Source: a bacterium
GTDB lineage: Bacteria; Sysuimicrobiota; Sysuimicrobiia; Sysuimicrobiales; Segetimicrobiaceae
Length of the DNA: 48,924 nt
Assembly: GCA_035308905.1 (NCBI GenBank)
Contig: DATGFS010000037.1
Span: forward strand, 1-48,924
Direction: 5' to 3'
The position numbers and the translations under genes are program-made. Below the pieces are notes generated by a model that searched no databases, was not told the origin of the DNA, and worked only from the letters and a program-made list of their open reading frames with translations. How positions within the stretch are numbered: position 1 is the stretch's first letter; each line of letters opens with the position of its first letter. This document shows, piece by piece, positions 16,495 through 24,899 of this stretch.

Positions 16495-17189
16495 CGCGCA
16501 GGCCGCACGGGGCGGCGAAAGATTCCCGGAACGGCCGCGGCCTCCCGCGGGGCCGCGCCGGCGCGGACCGCCTCCAGCGACCGGAGGAGCGCCGCGACGT
16601 CGACGCCGAGATACCGCGGGGCGAACGCCTGCAGCTTGGCGCGCGCCTTCGCCAGCAGCACGTCCGCGCCGTGAGCGTTGCCCTTCTCCGCGTGATAGCA
16701 GCCGGCCGCCGCCTGAACGAGCCCATGGTAGAACGTGCGCTCGGGCGGGCGGCTCGCCCGCCACACGTCCTCCCAATACTCGTGCGCCTCGAAGAACAGC
16801 CCCGCGTCGAACAGCGCGGCGCCCCGGTGGACGTCCGCCGGAACGCCGGGAGCCGGCGGCTGCGCGACAAGACGCAGCGCGTCGGAGAGCCTCGTCGCCT
16901 GGCGGTAAAAGTAGGCGCCGTGGGAACGGTACGCCGGGGCCAGCGCGATGCCGCCCGATTCCTCGACGAACAGGCCGGTCTCGAGCAGCGCACGGCGGAC
17001 CGCGTCCTGGTCCTCCCCACGCGGGGACAGCGCGGCGACGTCGCGCGCCAGCGCCTCGACCGGGACGGCGCCGCCGGTGCCGGTTCGGGCGTACGCGGCC
17101 ATCGCGGAGGCGACGAGCGCGGCGTCGGGCTGGCGGAGCGATTCGAGCGCGATGGCGGAGAGCGCGTGCTTGAGCCGAACGTAGCTCAA
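16491..17189 (-). CDS. DUF309 protein with an extra N-terminal domain
   Basis: A 232-residue protein. Residues from about 115 match DUF309: VHRGAALFDAGLFFEAHEYW, then the helix FYHGLVQAAAGCYHAEKGNA. The DUF309 family is a small all-helical domain of unknown role. The first 100 residues are helical (LKHALSAIALESLRQPDAAL) and of unknown identity. The best start is TTG at 17189, which shares TTGA with the DUF255 stop; the first ATG-type codon (17273) would force an 88-base overlap. Coupled to DUF72 downstream by ATGA. Confidence 0.82.
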   Translation of the reverse strand: MSYVRLKHALSAIALESLRQPDAALVASAMAAYARTGTGGAVPVEALARDVAALSPRGEDQDAVRRALLETGLFVEESGGIALAPAYRSHGAYFYRQATRLSDALRLVAQPPAPGVPADVHRGAALFDAGLFFEAHEYWEDVWRASRPPERTFYHGLVQAAAGCYHAEKGNAHGADVLLAKARAKLQAFAPRYLGVDVAALLRSLEAVRAGAAPREAAAVPGIFRRPVRPAR

Positions 17190-19336
17190 GGCGCGGCGCG
17201 TCCGAACGTCCGGATGGTCTCCGTCAGCGCCTGCGCGGAAACGGCCGGCGCCGCGCACTCCGTCGCGGTGCACGCGTACGCGCGCGGCCCTTCACGCGTG
17301 CCGGCCGACCCGCGGCCGGCAACCATGAAATCGACGCCGGCCGCGGCGCCGGCGGTCACCACGGCCGGAAGCCGGCCCGCCTCGCCGCCGGCCGCCTCCG
17401 GATCGTAGGTCTGCACGACGAGTCCGTGGCGGTAGGTCCCCAACGCCGCCGCACGCAGCGCGAGGGTGTTGGGATGCGCGCGCGGCCCGACGATCACGAC
17501 GTGCAGCGGCGGCGCGAGATGCGTTTCCAGCGCCAGGCCGAGCGTCGCGGTGAACAGCCCCTGCTCGACGCGGCCCGGCGCGCACGCCCGCAGCGCCCGC
17601 TCCGCCTCGGCGCGATACCGTTCGTCGCCCGTCAGCGCGGCGAGCCGCTCGAGCACCAGAACGGCCACGCCGTTGCCTGAGGGCGTGGGCGCGTCTTGGA
17701 CGGGGACGTACGGCAGCCCGAGCCCGCCCGGCCTCGATTCCCGGCCTGTCGCCGCGACGTCGTAGAACGCGCCGGACGGCGCGCGAAACTCTTCGAGGAC
17801 GTACTCCGCGGTCTCGGCTGCGAGACGAAGGAATCGCGGCTCGCCGGTATGCTCGAAGGCGTCGAGCAGCGCGCCCGCCAGCTGGACCTGATCGTCGAGG
17901 AGTCCGCCGATGCTCTCCGGCGCGCCGACGACGTGCCGGAAGCCGCGGCCGCCCGCCGTGTGCCCCGCCGCGTCGCGAAGGACGCGCTCGAGCGCCCGGA
18001 GCGCGTCGTCGGCCGCTCCGGCGAGGCCCGGCACGCGGGCGGCCGCAAAGAACGCCGAGATCATCATGCCGTTCCATCCGGCGTAGATCGTGCGGTCGAC
18101 GAACGGCGCGGTCCGGCCGGCCCGCGCCGCGAGGAGGCGCTCCTGCGCCCGCGCCAGCAGTACCTGGACGTCGTCGGGCGGACGGTTGAGCAGCGCCGCG
18201 ACGGCATCGGGGTCTTTGTCGAGATACAGCACGTGCCGCCGGGGATCGTGGGGCATCTCGCCGGGGCCGTCGAGATGGTACCGCAGCGCGGCCGCGGCGA
18301 GCTCGTCGGGGTTCAGCGCGGCCGCCGCCTCCTCGCGCGTCCACGTGTAGTAGTCGCCGTCGTCGTCGAGCGAGATGTCGGCGTCCTGGCTCGTGTAGAA
18401 GCCGCCCTCCGGTCTGTCCATGAGCGTGCCGCGCACGTAGGCGATGATGCCGGCGGCGGCGTCCCGAAACACCGGCCGGCCGGTCGCGCGGAACGCGCCG
18501 GCGTAGTTGGCCAGCAGGCCGGCGTTGTCGTACAGCATCTTCTCGAAGTGCGGGACGATCCACGCCGCGTCCACGGAGTACCGGTGGAACCCCCCGCCGA
18601 GCTGATCGTACACGCCGCCGCGCGCCATCTTCTCGAGCGTCCGCGCGGCGACCGAGAGCAGTTCGGGGTCGCCGGTGCGGTCGTGGCGCCGCAGCAGCAG
18701 CTCGATGGCGCTCGAGTGCGGAAACTTCGGCGCGCCCCCGAAGCCGCCGTGAACCGCGTCGAACTGCCGCGTGATATCGGCGACCGCGGCCGCGACCAGC
18801 GCCGGCGTCAGGACCTCGCCGGTGTCGCGGACGTCGCCGAGACGGTGCAGCGCCTGATGGAGCTCGCCGGCATAGCCGTGCGCTTGGTCCCGCCGCGTGC
18901 GGTAGAACTCCGCGACCGACCGGAGCACCTGTTTGAATCCGGGACGGCCGTGCGCGCCGTCGGGCGGGAAGTAGGTTCCGCCGAAGAAGACGTGGCCGTC
19001 CGGGGTCAAGAAGGCCGTGAGCGGCCACCCGCCCTGTCCCGTGATCGCGCTGACCGCGTTCTGATAGCGCACGTCCACGTCCGGGCGCTCGTCGCGGTCG
19101 ACCTTCACGGCGACGAAATTGGCGTTGATGACCGCCGCGGTCTCGGGATCGTCGTACGACTCGCGATCGATCACGTGGCACCAGTGGCACCACACCGCCC
19201 CGATATCGAGGAGAATCGGCTTGTCCTCGGCGCGCGCGCGGTCGAACGCGGCGTCGCTCCACGGATACCAGTCGACGGGCTGGTGGGCGGCGGACACGAG
19301 GTAGGCGCTGCGGGCGCCGGTCAGACGGTTCGGCAT
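17186..19336 (-). CDS. Thioredoxin-domain DUF255 protein (YyaL/SPATA20 family)
   Basis: A 716-residue cytoplasmic protein. The N-terminal thioredoxin-like domain (1-160) carries a CxxC within GAVWCHWCHVIDRESYDD and the diagnostic ARSAYLVSAAHQPVDWYPW and VKVDRDERPDVD. The remainder is an (alpha/alpha)6 barrel related to glycosidase/epimerase folds, including GGVYDQLGGGFHRYSVD and PHFEKMLYDNAGLLANYAG. Length is typical. A minus-strand TATAAT at 19356-19351 lies only 14 bases before the ATG, suggesting a very short leader and no Shine-Dalgarno. Molecular function is not established. Confidence 0.94.
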   Translation of the reverse strand: MPNRLTGARSAYLVSAAHQPVDWYPWSDAAFDRARAEDKPILLDIGAVWCHWCHVIDRESYDDPETAAVINANFVAVKVDRDERPDVDVRYQNAVSAITGQGGWPLTAFLTPDGHVFFGGTYFPPDGAHGRPGFKQVLRSVAEFYRTRRDQAHGYAGELHQALHRLGDVRDTGEVLTPALVAAAVADITRQFDAVHGGFGGAPKFPHSSAIELLLRRHDRTGDPELLSVAARTLEKMARGGVYDQLGGGFHRYSVDAAWIVPHFEKMLYDNAGLLANYAGAFRATGRPVFRDAAAGIIAYVRGTLMDRPEGGFYTSQDADISLDDDGDYYTWTREEAAAALNPDELAAAALRYHLDGPGEMPHDPRRHVLYLDKDPDAVAALLNRPPDDVQVLLARAQERLLAARAGRTAPFVDRTIYAGWNGMMISAFFAAARVPGLAGAADDALRALERVLRDAAGHTAGGRGFRHVVGAPESIGGLLDDQVQLAGALLDAFEHTGEPRFLRLAAETAEYVLEEFRAPSGAFYDVAATGRESRPGGLGLPYVPVQDAPTPSGNGVAVLVLERLAALTGDERYRAEAERALRACAPGRVEQGLFTATLGLALETHLAPPLHVVIVGPRAHPNTLALRAAALGTYRHGLVVQTYDPEAAGGEAGRLPAVVTAGAAAGVDFMVAGRGSAGTREGPRAYACTATECAAPAVSAQALTETIRTFGRAAP

Positions 19337-19693
19337 GGGTCTTACTGAAGATTATACCGGGCCCCGCTGGCGCGGGACTAGCCCGGGGTATGCGCGGGCG
19401 TCGAAAAATACGGGAGGCGCTCACCGCCCCGGCGTCTCACCGTCTTCAGCTCTCGCCGCCGGTGCCTACCGCCTGCCAGCTGTTCTCCGGAGTTACCCCC
19501 GAAGTACGCTTGACCAGCTCTCGGCGTCCACGTGCGCGAGCGTTTGAGTCGGCTACTCTGGCCGGAGGGCTTGCGCCTCCAGCACTATTTGTAGCACGCG
19601 CGGTGCGCTCCCGCAATCGGGAAACTTCGTTCGCGCGAAATCGGGATAATGTGGACAACAACGTGTGGATAAGACGCGTCTGTCGCTTCGAGG
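19337..19693. other. 357-bp gene-free stretch with two DnaA-box-like sites
   Basis: No convincing gene is seen on either strand. TGTGGATAA at 19664-19672 is the exact complement of the DnaA box TTATCCACA, and TGTGGACAA at 19650-19658 differs by one base. A GGAGG/CCTCC hairpin lies near 19564-19582. The left end holds the -10 of the DUF255 gene. No SRP RNA, RNase P or tmRNA signature was recognised. Confidence 0.4.
19351..19356 (-). promoter_or_regulatory. TATAAT -10 box for the DUF255 gene
   Basis: A perfect minus-strand TATAAT sits 14 bases upstream of the ATG. The hexamer 17 bases further upstream is poor, so an activator or another sigma contact may be needed. The predicted leader is under 10 bases. 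Confidence 0.5.
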
Positions 19694-20071
19694 CTACGTC
19701 TCGCTGCTCTTTTCGACGAAATTCAGGCGCAGCGTGGTCAACAGCGTCTCGGTGTCGCGCAGCGCCTGCCCCTCGAGCTGCGGCCGCATCGCCTCGAGCA
19801 GCCCCGAAAACGCGTCGATCGCGATTTTTGCATCCCCGAGATCTTTCTCGATCTTTCCGCTCCCTGGATTCGGGACGAGGCCCAGCCCCTGCCACGCTTT
19901 GGCGCCGAGCACGCCGAGCATCCAGACGAGGAGTTCCCGCGTCGAAATCGCCTCGAGCGGGACGGCCTGACGGCCGGCGTCTTGACCGGCCGTAGACGAG
20001 GTTTCCGATCCGGATTCTGCGGCCGTCGTGCCGTCCGGCCCGGCGTCCCGGCGCGGTGTCTCTTCGCTCAC
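19694..20071 (-). CDS. DUF1844 family protein
   Basis: A 125-residue protein. The conserved part is STRELLVWMLGVLGAKAWQG followed by GSGKIEKDLGDAKIAIDAF and LRDTETLLTTLRLNFVE, matching DUF1844, a small helical family of unknown function. The first 45 residues are polar and low complexity. The GTG start at 20071 is preceded by GAGGG, which overlaps the stop of the M20 gene, so it is probably the last gene of importer module 3's operon. The co-transcription may be incidental. Confidence 0.85.
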   Translation of the reverse strand: MSEETPRRDAGPDGTTAAESGSETSSTAGQDAGRQAVPLEAISTRELLVWMLGVLGAKAWQGLGLVPNPGSGKIEKDLGDAKIAIDAFSGLLEAMRPQLEGQALRDTETLLTTLRLNFVEKSSET

Positions 20072-20081
20072 CGTTGCACCC

Positions 20082-21302
20082 TCAGGCGGCGAGGCGCTCG
20101 ACGGCGCGGCACAATACCTGGGCGCCGCGCGCCGCATCCTCCCAAGACGTGTGTTCCTCGGGGGAATGGCTGATCCCCCGGTCGCTCGGCACGAAGATCA
20201 TCCCGGCGGGCACCTGCGGGGAGAGGATTTTAGCGTCGTGGCCGGCCCAGCTCGGCATCGTCGCGATCGGCCACCCGAGATCGCCTGCGGCCTGCACAAT
20301 CGACGCGCGCACGCCGGCGTCGAGCGGCAGGGGCGGTTCGGCCCGCCAATCGGACATTTCGAGACCAAGCCCGTAGCGGCCGGCACACGCCCGGCCGGCC
20401 TGCTCGACGGCGGCGCGCAGTCCCGCGAGCAAGGACGCCTCGGCGCTCCGGACCTCGACCGCCATCTCCGCCGCGCCGGGGATGACGTTGGTCGCGCCCG
20501 GCGCGACGGTGAGACGCCCGACGGTTGCAACAGCCCGCCCGTCCGTATCGCGGGCGAGTGCCCGCACCTCTGCCACGAGGTCGGCGGCCCCCCACAGCGC
20601 GTCACGGCGCGCGTCCATCGGCGTCGTGCCGGCGTGGTTCGCCTGTCCGCGGAACGTGAAGGCCGCGCGGGCTATGCCGACGATCGCCTCGACCGCGGCA
20701 AGTACTGCCTGGCGGGAGGCCAGGATCGGACCCTGTTCGATGTGGAGCTCGAGATAGGCGGCCATGGCGGGCGACAGCGGCGCGCGGGCAACCCCGGGAT
20801 CGAACGCCCGCAGCAGGGCCGCGGCCGTCATGCCGTCGCGGGCGTGAATCGTCTCCGGCGCGGGCGCCCGGCCGACGACACCGAGCGACCCGAGGCAGCC
20901 GACGCCAAACGACGTCCCTTCTTCCTCGGCGAATCCGAGCAGCAGCAGCGGACGCGCAAGACGCGTGCCGGCGTCGCGCAGCGCCTGCGCCGCCTCGATC
21001 GCCGCGACCACGCCGAGCGCGCCGTCGAAGATTCCGCCGTTCGGCACGGTGTCGAGGTGCGATCCCGCCGCCACCGGCGGCAACCCCGCCTCCGCGCCCG
21101 GCACCAGCCCGTGAAGGTTGCCCCAGATATCCACGGCGGCCGCGGCGCCGGCCGCGCGCATCCACCCAGCGACGAGCCGGACGGCGGCCGCGTGCTCCGG
21201 CCGGTAGGACAGCCGCGTCACGCCGCCCTCGGGCGTCCGTCCGATCTGCGCCAGCTCTTCGAGGCGGCGGCGCAGACGGGCGCCGTCGATCGTCGCCGGC
21301 AT
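20082..21302 (-). CDS. M20-family N-carbamoyl-amino-acid/allantoate amidohydrolase
   Basis: A 406-residue binuclear-metal amidohydrolase of the hydantoinase/carbamoylase (AmaB, AllC) group, which removes carbamoyl or ureido groups from amino acids or allantoate. Metal-site motifs are AAGSHLDTVPNGG (His, with Asp in GIFDGALG), LGFAEEEGTSFG (Glu pair), ELHIEQGP (His) and GISHSPEEHTSWED (final His). The dimerisation domain includes GQANHAGTTPMDARRDAL. The ATG begins 1 base after the DppC-type permease stop, so it belongs to importer module 3. Whether it acts on N-carbamoyl amino acids, ureidoglycolate-type compounds or other imported ligands is unknown. Confidence 0.91.
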   Translation of the reverse strand: MPATIDGARLRRRLEELAQIGRTPEGGVTRLSYRPEHAAAVRLVAGWMRAAGAAAAVDIWGNLHGLVPGAEAGLPPVAAGSHLDTVPNGGIFDGALGVVAAIEAAQALRDAGTRLARPLLLLGFAEEEGTSFGVGCLGSLGVVGRAPAPETIHARDGMTAAALLRAFDPGVARAPLSPAMAAYLELHIEQGPILASRQAVLAAVEAIVGIARAAFTFRGQANHAGTTPMDARRDALWGAADLVAEVRALARDTDGRAVATVGRLTVAPGATNVIPGAAEMAVEVRSAEASLLAGLRAAVEQAGRACAGRYGLGLEMSDWRAEPPLPLDAGVRASIVQAAGDLGWPIATMPSWAGHDAKILSPQVPAGMIFVPSDRGISHSPEEHTSWEDAARGAQVLCRAVERLAA

Positions 21303-21303
21303 C

Positions 21304-22191
21304 TCAGCGCGTCCGCGGATCCCAGATCTCGCGGATGCCGTCGCCGGCGACGTTCACCGCGAAGACGGTGATGGCGATCGCGATCCCCGGCCAGATCGAC
21401 AGCCACGGGGCCTGCGTCAGGTACTGCTGGGCGGCGTTCAGCATCGAGCCCCACGACGGGGTCGGCGGCTGGGTCCCCAAGCCGAGGAAACTCAGCGTCG
21501 CCTCGGTCAGGATCGCGCCCGCGACGTTGAGCGAACCCTGCACGACGATCGGGGCGACGCTGTTGGGCAGAAGGTGCCGCCAGATGATCCGCCGGTCCGC
21601 CGCCCCCATCGCGCGCGCGGCCTGAATGTACTCGCGGCCGCGCTCGGAGAGCACCTGCGCCCGCATGATCCGCATGAACACCGGCATGAGCCCGGCCGCG
21701 ATCGCGATCATCGCCTTGTTCAAGCCCGGACCCAGCACGGCGACCACGGTCAGCGCCAGGATCAAGTTCGGAATCGAGAGCATCGCGTCGGTCAACCGCA
21801 TCAGCACGTTGTCGAGCCGGTCGCCGTAGAATCCGGCCGCGAGCCCGAGCGGCACGCCCGCGGAGATGCCGAGCCCCACCGAGACGAGGCCGGCCGCGAG
21901 GGAGGCGCGCGAGCCGAAGACGATGCGGCTCGCGACGTCGCGGCCCAGCTCGTCGGTGCCGAGCAGGTGGCGGCCGCCGGGCGGCTGGAGGTAGGCCGTG
22001 AAGTCGGTCTTGATCGGAGAGTACGGAGCGATCCACGGCGCCGCGGCAGCGATCACGACGACCAGCGCAAAGACGAGTAGGCCGGCCAACGCGAGCCGGT
22101 TGCGCGCAAACCGCCCGGCTAGGTGCCGCACCCCGCGCGTCGCAGGGGCGCGGGGGCGAATCGCCGGCAGGGCCCCGGCGACGGTGCTCAC
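21304..22191 (-). CDS. Peptide/nickel-type ABC importer permease, DppC family (module 3)
   Basis: A 295-residue membrane permease. After a 20-residue cytoplasmic lead it shows LAGRFARNRLALAGLLVFAL, then the signature PPGGRHLLGTDELGRDVASR. The coupling helix lies in RAQVLSERGREYIQAARAMG. It ends GDGIREIWDPRTR. The GTG at 22191 shares GTGA with the DppB-type stop, which fixes the start; longer open frames upstream only overlap that gene. Partner of the module 3 DppB-type permease. Confidence 0.93.
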   Translation of the reverse strand: MSTVAGALPAIRPRAPATRGVRHLAGRFARNRLALAGLLVFALVVVIAAAAPWIAPYSPIKTDFTAYLQPPGGRHLLGTDELGRDVASRIVFGSRASLAAGLVSVGLGISAGVPLGLAAGFYGDRLDNVLMRLTDAMLSIPNLILALTVVAVLGPGLNKAMIAIAAGLMPVFMRIMRAQVLSERGREYIQAARAMGAADRRIIWRHLLPNSVAPIVVQGSLNVAGAILTEATLSFLGLGTQPPTPSWGSMLNAAQQYLTQAPWLSIWPGIAIAITVFAVNVAGDGIREIWDPRTR

Positions 22192-23144
22192 GTCCGGCCG
22201 CCCTCGAGCGTGATCCGCGGATCGATGACCGAGTAGAGGATATCGACCGCCAGGTTGACCGCGAGCACAGACAGCGCGCTGAACATCACGACGCCCTCGA
22301 GCATCGGATAGTCCCGCGAGTAGATCGACTCCACGGCGAGCCGCCCCATGCCGGGTACCGAAAAGATCGTCTCCGTGATGACGACGCCGCCGAGCAGCGT
22401 GCCGAGCTGGATGCCCATCACCGTGATCACGGGGATCACGGCGTTGCGCAGGGCGTGCCGCACCAGCACGGTCGCGGCGGCCAGTCCTTTGGCGTTCGCG
22501 GTGCGCACGAAGTCCGCGCTCAGAACCTCCAGCATGCTGCTGCGCAGCTGCCGCATCACGACCGCGGCCAGAATAATCCCCAGCACGAACGCCGGCATGA
22601 TCAGCGTACGGAGGTTGCGGCCGAGATCTTGGGTCGGCGGCACGTAGCCCGACGCCGGCAGCCAGTGCAGATTGACCGCGAACAGGTAGATCAACATGAT
22701 CCCGAGCCAGAAGTTCGGGATGCTGAGCCCGGTGAGCGCTGCGGCCGACGCCGCGTAGTCGGCGGCCGTGCGCCGGCGCCAGGCGGCCAGCACGCCGGCC
22801 GGGATCGCGATCGTCCACGCGATCACGAGGGCCATGCACGAGAGCTCGGCGGTCACCGGAATCTTCTGTGCCACCGTCGCGAGCACCGAGCGGTTGTCCT
22901 TGAACGAATGCCCGAAGTCTCCGTGCAGCATGCCGCCGATCCACCGCGCGTACTGGACGGGCAGCGGCCGGTCGAGGCCCATCTGATGGCGGAGGGCGAC
23001 GAGCGCGTCCGGCGAGGCCTCCTCGCCGAGAAAGAGGCGCGCCGCGTCGCCCGGGATGAGGTTGATCAGCGTGAAGATGATCACGCTGACGAAGAACAGC
23101 ACGGGGACCATCTGCAGAAGCCGGTGCGTGATGAAGCGGAGCAT
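22188..23144 (-). CDS. Peptide/nickel-type ABC importer permease, DppB family (module 3)
   Basis: A 318-residue membrane permease beginning MLRFITHRLLQMVPVLFFVS with the usual LIPGDAARLFLGEEASPD segment, the coupling-helix sequence LSADFVRTANAKGL, and the C-terminal SVIDPRITLEGG. The start at 23144 matches family N-termini; an upstream ATG at 23297 would run into the binding-protein gene. It lies 47 bases after the binding-protein stop and has no clear Shine-Dalgarno. Confidence 0.92.
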   Translation of the reverse strand: MLRFITHRLLQMVPVLFFVSVIIFTLINLIPGDAARLFLGEEASPDALVALRHQMGLDRPLPVQYARWIGGMLHGDFGHSFKDNRSVLATVAQKIPVTAELSCMALVIAWTIAIPAGVLAAWRRRTAADYAASAAALTGLSIPNFWLGIMLIYLFAVNLHWLPASGYVPPTQDLGRNLRTLIMPAFVLGIILAAVVMRQLRSSMLEVLSADFVRTANAKGLAAATVLVRHALRNAVIPVITVMGIQLGTLLGGVVITETIFSVPGMGRLAVESIYSRDYPMLEGVVMFSALSVLAVNLAVDILYSVIDPRITLEGGRT

Positions 23145-23191
23145 ACGCGGTGGCGGCCGGGCGGCGCCTTCCGCCGCCGGCCGCGGGCCAT

Positions 23192-24775
23192 CTAGGCGAG
23201 CCGGACCGCTCGGAGCCTCATCATACCGTCCGGCTGGTCGACGAAGCCGCGCACCCGGTCGGAGACGAGTTTGTATTCCTTCGAAGCCCACAGCCACACA
23301 TACGGCATGTCGTCGGCAAGGATCTTTGTCGCTTCGCTGTACGCGCGCCGGCGCTGGTTCATGTCCTGCAGGAGCCTCGCGGCGTCCAGCAGTTCGTCGA
23401 CCTTGGGATTGTCGTACCCCGAATCGTTGAACGACCCGAGGCCGGACTTGGTGATGAAGGGATAAATGTCAAAGTCCGGGTCGGGCCGCCCGCTCCAGCC
23501 GAGGATGCCGGCCTCGTGCTGGAGATGGTCGAGCACGCTGAGGAACGCCCCGAATTCGATGAGCTGAATCTTGGCCTGGATCCCGGCCTCCGACGCCATG
23601 GACTGCACCGCCTGTGCCACCGACTGGACGAACGGGATCGGCACGGTGAGCAGCGTGAACGTAAACCCATTCGGGTGCCCGGCCGCCTGAAGTTTTTCCT
23701 TGGCCAGCGGGATGTTGCGCGGTGGGATCTTCCAGGCCGGATCGTATGCCGGCGTACCCGGCGGAAAGAACGAGTAGATGGGGTCCGCCGCGCCCTGCAG
23801 CACCACGTTGGCAATAGCGTTTCGGTCGATCGTCGCGTTCAACGCCTGACGCAGCAGCTTGTTGTCGAACGGCGGCTTCGTCACGTTGAGCCAGATCCCG
23901 TTGTAGGCGAACGGCCCTTTCTCGATGAGGCGGAACCGGGCGCCGCTCTGCGCGGCCTCTTTCTTGAGCGACGGGATCTGCGGCAGCGGCGGCGCGTTGA
24001 TGATGTCGGTGTCGCCCGACTTGAGGCTGGCGACCCGGGCGTTGTCGTCGACGATCGTCCGGTAGGTGATGCGGCCGAGATACGGCTGGCCCTTGACCCA
24101 ATAGTCGGGATTCCGGTCGAGCGTAATGTGATCTTGGGGAATTTTCTCGACGAACCGGAACGGGCCGGTCCCTACCGGGTGAAGCGCGAAGTTGAGACCG
24201 TCCTTCTGCGCCGCGGCCGGCGAGACCATCATCCCGGCCCGGTCGGTCAGGACGTACATGAGCGGGCTGTACGGGCGCTCGAGCGTCACTCTGACGGTGT
24301 AGGCGTCGACCGCCTCCGCCCCGATCACCGGCCCGAGCTCGCTGCGCCGGGTCGAGGGAAACTTCGGATCGCGCATCCGGTCGAAATTGTACTTGACGGC
24401 CTGCGCGTTGAACGGCGTCCCGTCGTGGAACTTGACGCCCTGCTGCAGTTTGAACGTGTACGTCTTGCCGTCCGGGCTGACCGTCCACGACGTCGCCAAC
24501 ATCGGCACGATGCGGAGGTTTTCGTCCGTGTCGACGAGCTTGTCGTAGAGGTTCTGGTACACCTGGCGGTCCACGGCGGCCGTGGACCGGTGCGGGTCCA
24601 TATTCGGCGGATCGGATTCGAGCGCGATCCGTATCCCGGAGCCGCCCGGGGCTGCGGACGCCGGAATCAGATCGGCGGCGGACAACGCGCCCGCGCCGAG
24701 CGACGCGGCGGCGCCCCACCGCAGCAGATCTCTTCTGGTTGGCCGTGCCGGGTCTGTCGAAGAAGGCACAAACAT
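23192..24775 (-). CDS. Family 5 extracellular solute-binding protein with Tat-type signal (module 3)
   Basis: A 527-residue SBP_bac_5 protein. Its leader carries a twin-arginine motif, TRRDLLRWGAAASLGAG, unlike the Sec-type leaders of modules 1 and 2. The mature part starts near GGSGIRIALESDPPNMDPHR and has LQQGVKFHDGTPFNAQAVKY and LHPVGTGPFRFVEKI. The ATG at 24775 directly abuts a GAGGGGG; a GTG at 24769 would have that Shine-Dalgarno at 6 bases and may be the true start. It heads module 3, which continues through both permeases, the M20 hydrolase and DUF1844. Ligand unknown; the M20 neighbour suggests N-carbamoyl or ureido compounds or peptides. Confidence 0.91.
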   Translation of the reverse strand: MFVPSSTDPARPTRRDLLRWGAAASLGAGALSAADLIPASAAPGGSGIRIALESDPPNMDPHRSTAAVDRQVYQNLYDKLVDTDENLRIVPMLATSWTVSPDGKTYTFKLQQGVKFHDGTPFNAQAVKYNFDRMRDPKFPSTRRSELGPVIGAEAVDAYTVRVTLERPYSPLMYVLTDRAGMMVSPAAAQKDGLNFALHPVGTGPFRFVEKIPQDHITLDRNPDYWVKGQPYLGRITYRTIVDDNARVASLKSGDTDIINAPPLPQIPSLKKEAAQSGARFRLIEKGPFAYNGIWLNVTKPPFDNKLLRQALNATIDRNAIANVVLQGAADPIYSFFPPGTPAYDPAWKIPPRNIPLAKEKLQAAGHPNGFTFTLLTVPIPFVQSVAQAVQSMASEAGIQAKIQLIEFGAFLSVLDHLQHEAGILGWSGRPDPDFDIYPFITKSGLGSFNDSGYDNPKVDELLDAARLLQDMNQRRRAYSEATKILADDMPYVWLWASKEYKLVSDRVRGFVDQPDGMMRLRAVRLA

Positions 24776-24899
24776 CCCCCCTCACGATTGGGCTCCGCCA
24801 ATTTGGGCGGGGTACGCTTTTGCGGACCGGCGGGAAACTCCTCCACCCCACCCGGGTCTGCGCTACAGAAACGTGACCGCGGGTGCTCCGGTTCGCGGA

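Noticed and set aside
19337-19693. Structured RNA gene (SRP RNA, RNase P RNA, tmRNA, 6S RNA) in the long intergenic stretch
   Set aside because: None of the recognisable signature sequences is present on either strand, and no long-range pairing matching these RNAs was found by eye.
19640-19693. Chromosomal replication origin
   Set aside because: Only two DnaA-like 9-mers, no AT-rich unwinding region and no dnaA, dnaN, rpmH or gidA nearby.
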